From positions 1 through 39,968 of the forward strand of contig JABJQG010000038.1 in NCBI GenBank assembly GCA_018663505.1: DNA of 39,968 bases, read 5' to 3'. Below are positions 8,041-16,868 of this stretch, piece by piece. The notes beneath the pieces were generated by a model. The model was given only the letters and a program-made list of their open reading frames with translations. It had not been told where the DNA came from and did not search any database. The first letter of the stretch is position 1, and every line of letters begins with the position of its first letter. A program made the translations under genes and the position numbers. The stretch comes from Pseudobdellovibrionaceae bacterium. GTDB taxonomy: Bacteria > Bdellovibrionota > Bdellovibrionia > Bdellovibrionales > UBA1609.

Positions 8041-10254
8041 TTACTTGAGTCTTAAAATAACATTTTGGCGATCATTCTTTTTAAGTTTCACTGTTCGTAC
8101 ATCCACTGAGTTATTATATGGATTCACAGCTTTAATAACAATTCTAGTTCCAGCGGGAACTTTGTAACTTCTGATCGGTAGGCGAGCTTCTATGAGAGCC
8201 TTTCCGTTGATATAAACCCGTGCATTTCTTGAGGGTATAACATCAATTCCCAAATAGGCCACATGATCTTCAAACAAAGTCGCGTTAATTTTATTTTTTA
8301 GCAGTTCATTGCGAGTAACACCTTTTCGCTCATAACTTATAAAGCCATTTCTTTTTAATGTAACATTAAAAAATTCACTTTCTGGAACTAATATTTTGGC
8401 TGGAGTAATATAACCAGAGTTTTGACCATTTATATAAATTTCGGCACCTGATGGGAAAGACTGAATTACCACGCCTCCAAATTCTTTGGCTAATTTTTTA
8501 TCTAGCATGGACTTTAAGATATCAGCGCTGTCCTTTGGCTTATCTTTATTTTTTTCAAAAATTTCATCAAGTTCTTCACTTTTTTTACTCACGTTCATTT
8601 CGGGATCTTTAGAGGTGGATTGTTTTGCTCCTTCAATGGGGCTTACTTGATTTATTATATTTGAGGCGAGCTCTTCAATGGGCATGAGCTCTTGAGAAAA
8701 ATCTTCTCTGAAGTATAAATAAGTACTGAATGCCATAAGTAAAAAAATGGCAAATCTTACAAAATTTCTTTTTAGATTACTTTTCTTATATGTTTCTAAA
8801 GGAGGGCCGTTGTAGCTAGACGTAGAGTAACTTTGCTGACTTTGTTCCATTGAATCAGTCTGTATGTTACGAGAAGGAGTTTCATCTTCAAATTCTTCTT
8901 GAACATAAAATGAATTGTTTTTTTGAGTGATCATACCCGAGTCTTCAAGGCTCTCTGTTTTATTTACTTGTGGAGTTGAATTATCCATTTGCTCATCAAA
9001 TTCATTAATATATGATGGTAATTGGTCATCAGCAGAAGATTTATGTTCCCCTTCCTTAGTTAATGGATTTTTATGGCTACCTGTGATTTGGGTTTTTTCA
9101 TCAAGAATATTTTTGTTAGTTCTTTTTCTTTTTTTCTTATTTGCATTAGACTTGACCGCACTTTTGGGTACAAAGGAGTTATCATTATCAAAACCAAAAT
9201 CATCACTAGTTAGATCAATGGTCTTTTTTGGCTTTGGAGGAGGGATAGCATCTGTCTTTTGTTCATCTCTTTGCATTTTAGAAAACTCAATAAGTTTATT
9301 TCTAAAAGCTTGTATCTCATCACCATAAACAGACCTCATATATTCAGAGAAACTATTTGGTATAAACTCTGGGTAATGCTTATTCATAAACAGAGTTAAG
9401 TCTTTACTAAAAGCACCTGCAGTTTGGTAACGAAGGTTTCTGTCCTTATGTAGCACTTTAGCAATAATTTTTTCGAGTTCTGGGGGGATATTAGGGTTAA
9501 ATTTATTTAGACTAGGGACCTGGCAAGCTCTAATTTTTTTCAGGGTATTGATTTCGTTATTAGCTATAAATAACCGTTCATTTGCTAACATTTCCCATAA
9601 CATAATTCCTACAGAAAAAATATCTGTCCTCAAATCTACAATTTGGCCTTCTGCTTGTTCAGGGCTCATATAACCAAATTTGCCTTTAAGTGTACCAGCT
9701 TTTGTGGCCTCCATTTGGCTCTCAGCTTTGGCGATTCCAAAATCAATAATTTTAATTTCACCATTATAGCTAATCATAATATTTTGTGGGCTAATATCTC
9801 TATGGATGATATTCAATGGTTTGCCGGTGCTTCCATCTAGGCACCTATGTGCATGATCAAGCCCAATGGAAAGTTGGTTGATGATGTGTAAAACATACTC
9901 AACTTTAAGATGCTGGTTTTCTTTTGAAAGTTTATTTAAGACTTGTCGTAGGTTTTTACCTTCAACTAGATCCATAACAAGAAACAGCTGATCATTCTCA
10001 ATTCCAAATTCAAAAATAGAAACAATATTGCTATGAGTGAGGTTTAAAGCAATTTTTGCCTCATCTTTGAACATGCGTATAAATTCTGTGTTATTTGAAA
10101 ATTGAGGAAGAATACGTTTCATTGCACTAAATTTTCCAGCCACACCTACACCCGGAGCGCGACAAAGAAATACCTCGGCCATTCCACCGGCGGCAAATTT
10201 TTCATGCAAAATATATTTACCAAAATACTCTGGTTTTTCGGGTTCTTTTGACAC
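8041..10254 (-). CDS. Membrane Ser/Thr protein kinase with PEGA domains
   Basis: A eukaryotic-type Ser/Thr kinase of 737 residues. The kinase domain (about 10-290) is complete: glycine-rich loop FAAGGMAEVF (20-29), ATP lysine K46, helix-C glutamate near 65, HRDISPQN with catalytic D153 and N158, DFG at 171-173, and the SPE segment at 197-199. A low-complexity linker (about 330-495) contains basic and Ser-rich stretches. One membrane helix follows (about 499-515). Two PEGA-type beta domains form the C terminus (about 593-640 and 665-737; YINGQNSG, VYINGKA), placed outside the membrane. The GTG start at 10254 has an AGGAAGGA box about 9 nt upstream. It is divergent from coaE. Substrates are unknown; PEGA domains suggest envelope or surface sensing. 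Confidence 0.93.
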   Translation of the reverse strand: MSKEPEKPEYFGKYILHEKFAAGGMAEVFLCRAPGVGVAGKFSAMKRILPQFSNNTEFIRMFKDEAKIALNLTHSNIVSIFEFGIENDQLFLVMDLVEGKNLRQVLNKLSKENQHLKVEYVLHIINQLSIGLDHAHRCLDGSTGKPLNIIHRDISPQNIMISYNGEIKIIDFGIAKAESQMEATKAGTLKGKFGYMSPEQAEGQIVDLRTDIFSVGIMLWEMLANERLFIANNEINTLKKIRACQVPSLNKFNPNIPPELEKIIAKVLHKDRNLRYQTAGAFSKDLTLFMNKHYPEFIPNSFSEYMRSVYGDEIQAFRNKLIEFSKMQRDEQKTDAIPPPKPKKTIDLTSDDFGFDNDNSFVPKSAVKSNANKKKRKRTNKNILDEKTQITGSHKNPLTKEGEHKSSADDQLPSYINEFDEQMDNSTPQVNKTESLEDSGMITQKNNSFYVQEEFEDETPSRNIQTDSMEQSQQSYSTSSYNGPPLETYKKSNLKRNFVRFAIFLLMAFSTYLYFREDFSQELMPIEELASNIINQVSPIEGAKQSTSKDPEMNVSKKSEELDEIFEKNKDKPKDSADILKSMLDKKLAKEFGGVVIQSFPSGAEIYINGQNSGYITPAKILVPESEFFNVTLKRNGFISYERKGVTRNELLKNKINATLFEDHVAYLGIDVIPSRNARVYINGKALIEARLPIRSYKVPAGTRIVIKAVNPYNNSVDVRTVKLKKNDRQNVILRLK

Positions 10255-10338
10255 TAAATTATTTCCTTCCTATAGAAATATCGGTGCTTTATACTAAATT
10301 AGTTAATCTGGAAAATTGATTTAGAAAAAGGTCTAGGT

Positions 10339-10923
10339 ATGATTTGGGTAGGACTTACAGGGGGAATTGCCACAGGCAAATCTACTGTTGCTAAAACATT
10401 AGCAAAAATGGGGTTTACTGTTTTAAATGCAGATGAGTTGGTACATCGATTGTTACTAAAGGGGAGTGAGGCCTATACAGAGGTCCTGGATGCATTTGGG
10501 TTAGATATTCTGGGACCTGGCCAGCAGGTGGATCGAAAAAAATTAGGTGAAATTGTTTTCAAAGACAAATCTAAGTTAGAATTATTAGAATCAATAATTC
10601 ATCCAAAAATCAGAAAATGTATGAAAACTAAGCGAGAAGATCTCACTTCAAAAGGGGAGGACATTGCGTTTTACGACGTCCCTCTTTTATTTGAAAAAAA
10701 AATGGAAACTCAGTTCGATCAGATAGTTGTAGTTAGCTGTAGTGAAGACCTTCAAGTTAAAAGATTAATGGCTCGGGAAAAATTAAATAAAGGACAAGCC
10801 TTATCCAGAATAGCACTTCAGCTTCCTATGAAGGAGAAAGAGAAAAAAGCAAACCTTGTGATCATGAATAACGAGGGGTTATTGGAGTTAGAGCAAAAAG
10901 TAAGATCTATATATGCTCAGTAA
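10339..10923 (+). CDS. coaE: Dephospho-CoA kinase
   Basis: Catalyses the last step of coenzyme A synthesis, ATP-dependent phosphorylation of the ribose 3'-OH of dephospho-CoA, in the cytoplasm. The product (194 residues) has the usual length and begins with the P-loop GLTGGIATGKST (5-16). It has the family's NADELVH segment near residue 30 and the DVPLLFE motif near 118. A loosely matching AAAAGG box precedes the ATG at 10339. It is divergent from the kinase gene (84-bp gap) and converges with the next gene, with only 11 bp between stops. Confidence 0.95.
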   Translation: MIWVGLTGGIATGKSTVAKTLAKMGFTVLNADELVHRLLLKGSEAYTEVLDAFGLDILGPGQQVDRKKLGEIVFKDKSKLELLESIIHPKIRKCMKTKREDLTSKGEDIAFYDVPLLFEKKMETQFDQIVVVSCSEDLQVKRLMAREKLNKGQALSRIALQLPMKEKEKKANLVIMNNEGLLELEQKVRSIYAQ

Positions 10924-10934
10924 TGGAACAGAGC

Positions 10935-11561
10935 TTACCAGCCCCAGGAGTATCCAAAAGATATTAGTAGATATGAGGAGTTTAATGAAATCACTGTCTC
11001 TAAGTCCAGCCTGAGGCTCATGGGGTGCCTCAGAAGATCTTCTAGACCAATGCCAGCTCTAAAACCATAATTTTTTACATTTAAAAAAGTAGCGAGTTTC
11101 TCTTGAGGCATAATACTAAGATTTAGCCCATATTTGTAATAGGGTCGAAAATAATCTCTTTCATTAATTATAAAACGTTTTGATAGGTGAATGCTGCCAT
11201 TTCCACTACCGGTTAAGTCTGCTCCAGCTTCCCATTGAGGGGACTTAAAGCGTGGAATGAGATAAAGTAGTCCATAAACAGCCTCAGTATCTTTAACGTC
11301 CTGAGCGTTGATTTTAAAACTAATCCTTGGAGACATGGATTGTATATAAGGGTAGAATTCCACTTGATTTTCTTTTTGAAGCTCCTCCTTTGAAGGTTTA
11401 GGCAAAGTGCTAATAACAAAGTCTTTATTTTCTAAGCTAGTAGATGTTGACGAGTTGGTTTTTTTCTTTTTGTGGTCTTCAGAAAATTCGTGAGGGGCTG
11501 CATTCAGAATAAACGTCGGGGCGACTAAGGTCAAAAAAAACAAGGAGAGTTTCTGTTTCAT
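10935..11561 (-). CDS. Exported protein, possible outer-membrane barrel
   Basis: Family not recognised. From the ATG at 11561 the product is 208 residues, with a clear signal peptide (MKQKLSLFFLTLVAPTFI, cut near NAA). The frame extends upstream to a TTG at 11615, but that would bury the signal peptide behind 18 extra residues, so I prefer 11561. After a charged Ser/Lys-rich stretch come alternating hydrophobic/polar strands, and the chain ends in aromatics (FGYSWGW). Both are typical of an outer-membrane beta-barrel. A TATACT box sits about 30 nt upstream on the minus strand. It is divergent from the next envelope gene. Confidence 0.6.
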   Translation of the reverse strand: MKQKLSLFFLTLVAPTFILNAAPHEFSEDHKKKKTNSSTSTSLENKDFVISTLPKPSKEELQKENQVEFYPYIQSMSPRISFKINAQDVKDTEAVYGLLYLIPRFKSPQWEAGADLTGSGNGSIHLSKRFIINERDYFRPYYKYGLNLSIMPQEKLATFLNVKNYGFRAGIGLEDLLRHPMSLRLDLETVISLNSSYLLISFGYSWGW

Positions 11562-11647
11562 AGAATTAGTATACCCAATAATTCTATATTGAGTATAAAA
11601 TAATCTAACAAACAATTTGAATTTTTAAAATATGGACTGGAGAAAGC

Positions 11648-12820
11648 ATGAATAAGTTTCTTAGGGTGTTTACGGGTGGGATTTCCGTATTTCTATTTAC
11701 CCAATTATCAGCAGAAGTAAAAACAACTTTAGATGCTAGTATTCATCAAGACTACGTGAGCGTAAGGGCTCTTGGTATGGGTAATGCTTTTTCTGCTGTT
11801 GTGGATGACCATAGTGCATTGTTTTACAATCCTGCGGCATTAGCTTTAAGAAAAAGTGGTGTTATTAGAGGTTACCTGAGGGGTGGTGCTTCCCAAAACT
11901 GGAGTTCTTTCTTGTCGGGATTAGATGAAAACTCTAACAGTGCTGAGGGAACAAACCCCATGGCTACTTTTTTAGAAAGTAAATATGGAGAGTCTTATAA
12001 TCTAAGTGTTCCAATGATAGGGCTACATTGGGTAAGGCCAAACTGGGGCATGGCTTTTATTCCTTTAAATCCCTCTATAGACCTAAGTATTCACAAAGCA
12101 GGAGCTCCATCTATTTCTATGAATGCATATGTTGATACAGTTTTAGCATATGGTTATGGAGCTAAGTGGAAAAAAGCACAAAGTAAGCTTGGAGGAAATG
12201 TTTCATGGGGAATGACATGGAAACTGATTCACCGCATTTTAGCCAGCGAGTCACTATCTCTTGCTGACCTTGCTGCTGATGGTGGAAGTGGAATTAATAA
12301 TGACTCAGCAGGAGAGGGCCTAACAGTTGATGCTGACTTTGGATTACTATGGTCGCCTAAGATTACAAAAAAAGGTTGGTTACGATTTTCCAAACCTACA
12401 TTTTCTTTGGTTATGAGAAACGCTTTGGATTACGGATACATTACAAATTTACATGTGGTTAGCGAGAATTCACCAGAGCCATCAAAGTTGCAGCGTAGAG
12501 TGGATATGGGTTCTAAATGGGATCTGCCAAATTTTTGGGTTTTTGACCCTCACTTTGCCTTTGAAGTTAGGGATCTTTTACACGAAAATTGGTCTTTAAA
12601 AAAAGGGATCCATATGGGTGCAGAGCTGGATTGGGAAATGTTTAGCTGGTGGAAGGGAAACTGGAATTTAGGTATTAACCAAGGTTACCCTACAATGGGT
12701 CTTGGCGCACGGTTTGCCTTTTTTAATTTAGATTTGGCTTATTATGCCGAAGAGCTAGGTACAGACGATTTCCCATCAAAAAGTGAACGTCTGGTTATGG
12801 AAATGAGTTTAGAATTTTAA
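11648..12820 (+). CDS. Outer-membrane beta-barrel protein, PorV/FadL-like
   Basis: A 390-residue envelope protein with an N-terminal signal peptide ending near LSAEV. The early motif RALGMGNAFSAVVDDHSALF, followed by YNPAALA, is the hallmark of FadL/OmpP1- and PorV/UPF0164-like barrels. In these the segment forms the first strands or the plug. The rest is strand-rich with many aromatics, and the chain ends MEMSLEF with a C-terminal Phe, as barrel-assembly signals do. The ATG at 11648 has a GGAGAAAG box. The lipoprotein gene follows after 36 bp, so the two are probably cotranscribed. Its cargo or channel function cannot be inferred. Confidence 0.75.
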   Translation: MNKFLRVFTGGISVFLFTQLSAEVKTTLDASIHQDYVSVRALGMGNAFSAVVDDHSALFYNPAALALRKSGVIRGYLRGGASQNWSSFLSGLDENSNSAEGTNPMATFLESKYGESYNLSVPMIGLHWVRPNWGMAFIPLNPSIDLSIHKAGAPSISMNAYVDTVLAYGYGAKWKKAQSKLGGNVSWGMTWKLIHRILASESLSLADLAADGGSGINNDSAGEGLTVDADFGLLWSPKITKKGWLRFSKPTFSLVMRNALDYGYITNLHVVSENSPEPSKLQRRVDMGSKWDLPNFWVFDPHFAFEVRDLLHENWSLKKGIHMGAELDWEMFSWWKGNWNLGINQGYPTMGLGARFAFFNLDLAYYAEELGTDDFPSKSERLVMEMSLEF

Positions 12821-12856
12821 TGTATGGTTATGAGATAAAAGTAAATAGGGGAAAAA

Positions 12857-13582
12857 ATGAAAATTATATTTTTGATTATTAGTTTGGTTGCTATAGGAAC
12901 ACTGACTTCATGTGGGGCTAGTGACGCCACAAAGATTTTTGAAGCTCAACATTGTATCGACACATTAGATGAGTCGGTTTCAAATGCGCGACTCATCACA
13001 TCTTCTGAAAATTGTGAGGCAAAAATAAATGGAGTTAATTCTTCGCAGGCAGACATTATTCGTTGCTCAGCTCGATTTATAGGTGGTGGAGTAACTACCG
13101 AAAGAATTACAGGAGCTTTTGATAATAATGATAGTCAGGGGGCCGCAAGTCAGTCCAATTTAATTTCGTTGTTGACGTTTATTACCTATGACACAGGAGC
13201 TGAGAATGTAGCAAAAGCGAAAGCAGCTGCCAGTGTTTGTGAATCTTCGGGGCAGAAAGGTTTAATTTTTCTGGCGAGTTTAAGTAAAATTGGCACTTTG
13301 GTTACAATGTCATCTGGATTACCAACCTGTGCAACAACCGGTGATAATATTTGTGATGCAGATGAATTGGCCACAGATGGGGGAGGTGGCTTAACAGCTT
13401 GTCAAACTGACTCATCTAACTGTGACCCAGCTGAGGTTGGTAATACAGCTATATTACTAAGTGAAACTTATTGTATTGCAGATAATACTGACGATCCTTT
13501 TTGCCAGCAAGTACAAGCGGCTGTAGCTGCTGGTGGTGATAGCTCAACAATTGGTGATGCTCTTTTGGATGGAATGAACTAA
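12857..13582 (+). CDS. Predicted lipoprotein
   Basis: A 241-residue protein with a lipoprotein signal peptide: the hydrophobic stretch ends in the lipobox LTSC with Cys19 as the acylated residue. Gly rather than Asp follows, so outer-membrane sorting is expected. The mature part has many paired cysteines and an acidic segment around residues 160-195 with Asp/Gly runs (TGDNICDADELATDGGGG), which resembles calcium-binding loops, though I cannot confirm that. It has an AGGGGA ribosome site and lies between the barrel gene (36 bp) and the DUF523 gene (9 bp), probably as one operon. Function unknown. Confidence 0.7.
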   Translation: MKIIFLIISLVAIGTLTSCGASDATKIFEAQHCIDTLDESVSNARLITSSENCEAKINGVNSSQADIIRCSARFIGGGVTTERITGAFDNNDSQGAASQSNLISLLTFITYDTGAENVAKAKAAASVCESSGQKGLIFLASLSKIGTLVTMSSGLPTCATTGDNICDADELATDGGGGLTACQTDSSNCDPAEVGNTAILLSETYCIADNTDDPFCQQVQAAVAAGGDSSTIGDALLDGMN

Positions 13583-13591
13583 TCTAAAAGT

Positions 13592-14110
13592 ATGAGTGAG
13601 CCCAAAATCTATATTGGTATGAGCGCCTGTCTTTTAGGAGATCTTGTGCGCTATGACGGTGGCCACAAAAAAAATATATTCATTATTAATGCCTTTCAAG
13701 GAAACTATGAATTTGTAAAGTTTTGTCCTGAGGTAGGAATTGGCCTAGGCGTGCCTAGGGAGACTATTCACTTGAGAGAAATGAAAGGTATTGTCCAAAC
13801 TGTAAATACTCAGGACGTAAACAAAAATTATACCAATGCCCTAAGAGGATATGTACAACAAGAAGCTGAGACTCTTGGCCAGCTCAGTGGTCTCATTTTA
13901 AAATCACGGTCGCCATCATGCGGATTTAAAAGTACTCCTGTGTTTGATGCTTCGGGGAACAGTATTCCTAATCAGTTTTCTAGTGGGGGATTTACCCAAG
14001 CAGTTCATGAGTTATTTCCAAATTTGCCTATTGTAGAAGAGTCACAATTGTTGAATGAGGCATCTATCGAGGAGTTTAAAAGTCGATTGTTGGTAGTAAG
14101 TAAAAATTAA
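13592..14110 (+). CDS. DUF523 (YbbK-like) family protein
   Basis: A 172-residue cytoplasmic protein of the DUF523 family. Recognisable segments are the N-terminal MSACLLGDLVRYDGGHK, FCPEVGIGLGVPRETI in the first half, and LKSRSPSCG near residue 107, with the conserved cysteines. The biochemical role of the family is not established as far as I know. The start lies 9 bp after the lipoprotein stop with only a weak ribosome site, so it may depend on translation of the upstream gene. It is followed by the hairpin cluster at 14138-14293. Confidence 0.85.
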   Translation: MSEPKIYIGMSACLLGDLVRYDGGHKKNIFIINAFQGNYEFVKFCPEVGIGLGVPRETIHLREMKGIVQTVNTQDVNKNYTNALRGYVQQEAETLGQLSGLILKSRSPSCGFKSTPVFDASGNSIPNQFSSGGFTQAVHELFPNLPIVEESQLLNEASIEEFKSRLLVVSKN

Positions 14111-14137
14111 TTTTCCATTAGGATTTTTCCATCCATG

Positions 14138-14293
14138 GGAGATCGGGCTTAAGGCAGCCCGAACCCACCAAATCCCCCACGTCGTGTGGGGGATTCTAAA
14201 AAAAGAAACTCAGTTCGTCACAAATATTAGAATTTTCATAGATCTAATGGCACGATGCCATTAGATAGCGGAGCTCGAGGCGGCCAGCCTCGA
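14138..14293. repeat. Cluster of four GC-rich hairpins (REP-like?)
   Basis: Four palindromes lie within about 156 bp of a convergent gap: TCGGGCT/AGCCCGA (14143-14162); a 10-bp stem AATCCCCCAC/GTGGGGGATT (14171-14195); an 11-bp stem ATCTAATGGCA/TGCCATTAGAT with a 3-nt loop (14242-14266); and TCGAGGC/GCCTCGA (14275-14293). The first and last are each preceded by GGAG (14138-14141, 14270-14273), as in REP elements mobilised by RAYT transposases. ATTCTAA (14193-14199) can alternatively pair with TTAGAAT (14227-14233). None has a trailing T-run, so they are not simple terminators. The block is visibly GC-richer than its surroundings. Confidence 0.75.
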
Positions 14294-14345
14294 TTGTCAG
14301 GACGCTCAGAATACAGGGGAGAAAAATACAACAAAATATCAGCCC

Positions 14346-15761
14346 TTAAAAAGCATAAACAAAATAAAACAATGTAGATAAAATCAAAGCAGTACCAATA
14401 TTTATAAGCACTCCATTTTTAACCATTTCAGAAACCTTAACAAGCCCAGTAGAATGAGCAATGGCAGATGGTGGTGTACCTATGGGAATCATAAAATCCA
14501 AAGAAACACCCACAGCAATAAGGGTAGCGGCTAGTGTAGGGCTAAAACCCAGTGGCTTGGCTAGCGGTAAAATAAGAGGAATGAGTATAGCAGCAGCAGC
14601 AGTGTTACTCACAGTCATTGTTAATAAAATACTGGAAATCACAAAACCAAAAATTGTAATAAACTGCGGGGTGTTCACTAAGTACTGTTGCACCCAAATA
14701 ACAATCCACTCACCTATTCCCGCTTGTGTAAGTGCATTGCCAAGGCTGAGGCCACCGCCAAAGAGTAATATGGTGGACCAAGAAATTTTAGAAAGGTCAG
14801 CCTCATCTAATACTTGAAAAATAAATAATAAAATTATGGGAACCAAAGCAACGGTGGATGAGGATAATCCAGAAAGAGAGGTGGTTAGCCAGCCCACAAC
14901 AGTGATTAAAAAGATCAGCAAAGTGAGTTTGTGATTTTTATTAATAGCGATATATTTTTTGCTAAAAGCAATTTTTTTGATCTCTGGTGGGTTGATCCAC
15001 AGTAATGTTTGCCAGATAAAAATTAAAGCTAAAACGAGAAAAGGAATGGTTTTTATCATCCAGTCTAGAAAACTCAGTGCAATGCCTTGTTTTTCTAGAT
15101 AGCTCACAGCAATAGCATTTGGTGGGCTTCCCACAAGGGAACCTACGCCTCCTATGGTGGCAGCATAAGCGACACCAAGAATCATGGTAGTGGCAAAGCG
15201 ACTCTTAACGTGTATTTGGATAAGGTTGTTTTCTTTTAATATTATAATAGCTAAGGGAATCATAATGGCTGCAGAAGCTGTGTTGGAAACCCAAAGTGAT
15301 AAAAAGGCAGTGAAAAACATTAGGGCTAGAAGAAAATAGGAAGGTTTGTTGCTCACTTTACTTAGAATATATTGGGCACTGATAAAATCCATTTGATGTT
15401 TTTGAATGGCTCTTGCTAGTAAAAATCCGCCAAGAAATAAGATGATAACAGGATCGAAATAAGGAGCAAAAATCGCTCTAGGTGTAAAATTAGTGAAAAT
15501 AATGAGAAAAAAAGAGGACATAATTGCAGTGACAAATAGGGGAATGACTTCTGTAATCCAAAGTGTCATGGCGCAAATCAAAATGGAGAGAACAATGCTT
15601 TGTTGCCCCTGGTGGGTCCATAAAAAATGTGAGTCTAGGCCATAAAATCCTAAACCTAAGAGGAAGGATAGAAGGATATAAAAGTACCTTTTCATAATGT
15701 TCAAAATACTCTGTTCTTCGCTGGTTGACCAGTAATAGCAATAATTTAAAAAAGATGACAT
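14346..15761 (-). CDS. DASS/SLC13 family anion symporter
   Basis: A 471-residue inner-membrane transporter of the divalent anion:Na+ symporter family, which takes up dicarboxylates, citrate or sulfate. Two inverted repeats carry the family's SNT motifs: SNTASAAIMIP and SNTAAAAILIPL. Each is paired with a substrate-side loop: GSLVGSPPNAIAVSY and IPIGTPPSAIAHSTG. The Pro-Pro-Asn variant in the first loop and Pro-Pro-Ser in the second are normal for the family. The start at 15761 has AGGA 6 nt upstream. An internal ATG 22 codons later would also leave a complete transporter but has no ribosome site. It is divergent from the macrodomain gene. Confidence 0.88.
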   Translation of the reverse strand: MSSFLNYCYYWSTSEEQSILNIMKRYFYILLSFLLGLGFYGLDSHFLWTHQGQQSIVLSILICAMTLWITEVIPLFVTAIMSSFFLIIFTNFTPRAIFAPYFDPVIILFLGGFLLARAIQKHQMDFISAQYILSKVSNKPSYFLLALMFFTAFLSLWVSNTASAAIMIPLAIIILKENNLIQIHVKSRFATTMILGVAYAATIGGVGSLVGSPPNAIAVSYLEKQGIALSFLDWMIKTIPFLVLALIFIWQTLLWINPPEIKKIAFSKKYIAINKNHKLTLLIFLITVVGWLTTSLSGLSSSTVALVPIILLFIFQVLDEADLSKISWSTILLFGGGLSLGNALTQAGIGEWIVIWVQQYLVNTPQFITIFGFVISSILLTMTVSNTAAAAILIPLILPLAKPLGFSPTLAATLIAVGVSLDFMIPIGTPPSAIAHSTGLVKVSEMVKNGVLINIGTALILSTLFYFVYAF

Positions 15762-15889
15762 ATCTCATCCTAATGTAGCTCCTTCATCACCACAATTTTG
15801 ACAAAAAAGAGGTAGTCTTTGGATGAATTGGAAGCTAGAGTGGCAACCAAGCTTATTAGAAACTTTAAATAAAGGAATTGGAGGATTAT

Positions 15890-16375
15890 ATGATTAAGTA
15901 TGTAAAGGGTGATATTTTACTTTCTCAGTCACAAGCTGTGGCTCACGGAGTGGCACCTAATGATGATTTTAAACAAGGTTTAGCTTTGTCATTAAGAGAG
16001 CAATGGCCCTCTTTGTATAACGATTTTCGTCATTTTTGTAAAACAACGCACCCTAAAGAAGGTGGGCTGTGGAGCTGGAAAGGGGCAGGTGGTCCTTTAA
16101 TCTATAACTTATTTACCCAGCAACACCCAAAGACCCAAGGATCTCATCCTGGGAAAGCCTCAGAGAAGTATGTGAACCAAAGTTTAAAGAATTTAGCTAA
16201 AGAACTTGAGAAAGAAGATATTAAGTCCGTAGCCATTACAAAAGTGGCCACAGGAGTTGGTGGGTTAGACTGGGAAGATGTGAAACCCTTAATTGAAAAG
16301 CATCTTGGTGAAGTGAAATCTACTGTTTATGTATATGAAAACTTTGTAAAAGGTGAGTCTGCCACAGAGCAATAG
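15890..16375 (+). CDS. Macrodomain protein, TARG1/OARD1-like
   Basis: A single-domain cytoplasmic macrodomain (161 residues). Such proteins bind ADP-ribose, and many remove ADP-ribose from proteins or hydrolyse O-acetyl-ADP-ribose. Visible elements are VKGDIL at the N terminus, the substrate-side segment AVAHGVAPNDDFKQGLA, and the C-terminal loop KVATGVGGLDWEDV, matching the IGxGxxGLDW motif of the group. I chose the ATG at 15890 because GGAGG sits 5 nt upstream; the frame opens earlier with a TTG at 15878 that would include the ribosome site. The CBS gene follows after 15 bp, probably in one operon. Catalytic activity is inferred from the family only. Confidence 0.85.
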   Translation: MIKYVKGDILLSQSQAVAHGVAPNDDFKQGLALSLREQWPSLYNDFRHFCKTTHPKEGGLWSWKGAGGPLIYNLFTQQHPKTQGSHPGKASEKYVNQSLKNLAKELEKEDIKSVAITKVATGVGGLDWEDVKPLIEKHLGEVKSTVYVYENFVKGESATEQ

Positions 16376-16390
16376 ATATAGGGAGAAGTT

Positions 16391-16771
16391 ATGCAAGAAA
16401 AAATCAAAGAATTGATGACACATATGCCTCATACCATTGGAAGCGGCGTAAGTTTAAATAAAGCAAAAGAGAAAATGTTAGAGCATCACTGCCACCACCT
16501 TCCCGTTTTAGATGGAGGAAAGCTTGTGGGAGTGATCAGCGATAAAGACTTAGATTATGTTTATAATTTTGATAATCATGAAGATACAATTGTGGAAGAT
16601 ATTATGAATGATGATCTAGTCATTGTTAACCCTGAAGATGAGCTTAAGGGGGTTTTAGAAACTATGCTGGATCAAAGAATTAACAGCGTTATAGTAAGTG
16701 CTGGCCAAGGAGAAACTTGGGGTATTTTTACAACAACTGACCTCATTCGTCTCTACATAAAAAAACACTAA
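16391..16771 (+). CDS. CBS-pair domain protein
   Basis: A small cytoplasmic protein (126 residues) made only of two CBS motifs in tandem. CBS pairs bind adenosine nucleotides and act as energy or redox sensors. The repeats are recognisable by LPVLDGGKLVGVISDKDLDY (about 37-56) and by SVIVSAGQGETWGIFTTTDL near the C terminus, with the paired VEDIMNDDLVIVNPEDEL opening the second repeat. The GGGAGAAG box precedes the ATG. It follows the macrodomain gene by 15 bp, and pairing with an ADP-ribose-binding protein suggests nucleotide signalling. A terminator follows 30 bp downstream. Confidence 0.88.
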   Translation: MQEKIKELMTHMPHTIGSGVSLNKAKEKMLEHHCHHLPVLDGGKLVGVISDKDLDYVYNFDNHEDTIVEDIMNDDLVIVNPEDELKGVLETMLDQRINSVIVSAGQGETWGIFTTTDLIRLYIKKH

Positions 16772-16800
16772 TATAGATTTTTAATTTTAAAAGTGTTTAG

Positions 16801-16834
16801 AAGAGGGTTCTACTTAACGAGAGCCCTCTTTTTT
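16801..16834 (+). terminator. Terminator of macrodomain-CBS operon
   Basis: An 11-bp stem (16801-16811 with 16820-16830, one G-U wobble) has an 8-nt loop and is followed by T to 16834. It is a classic intrinsic terminator on the plus strand, between convergent genes. Confidence 0.85.
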
Positions 16835-16868
16835 GCCTACAAATCACTAATTGTTATACTTAGAAGAA

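Noticed and set aside
14171-14199. The 10-bp GC-rich hairpin as an intrinsic terminator of the DUF523 gene.
   Set aside because: An A-rich, not T-rich, tract follows on the plus strand, and on the minus strand the T-run lies on the wrong side of the stem.
14461-14817. A 118-residue frame opposite the DASS transporter.
   Set aside because: It is the antisense shadow of a well-supported transporter gene and matches no family.
15798-15826. A perfect TTGACA upstream of the macrodomain gene as a promoter.
   Set aside because: No acceptable -10 box lies 16-18 bp downstream (GGATGA-like sequence), so only half a promoter is present.
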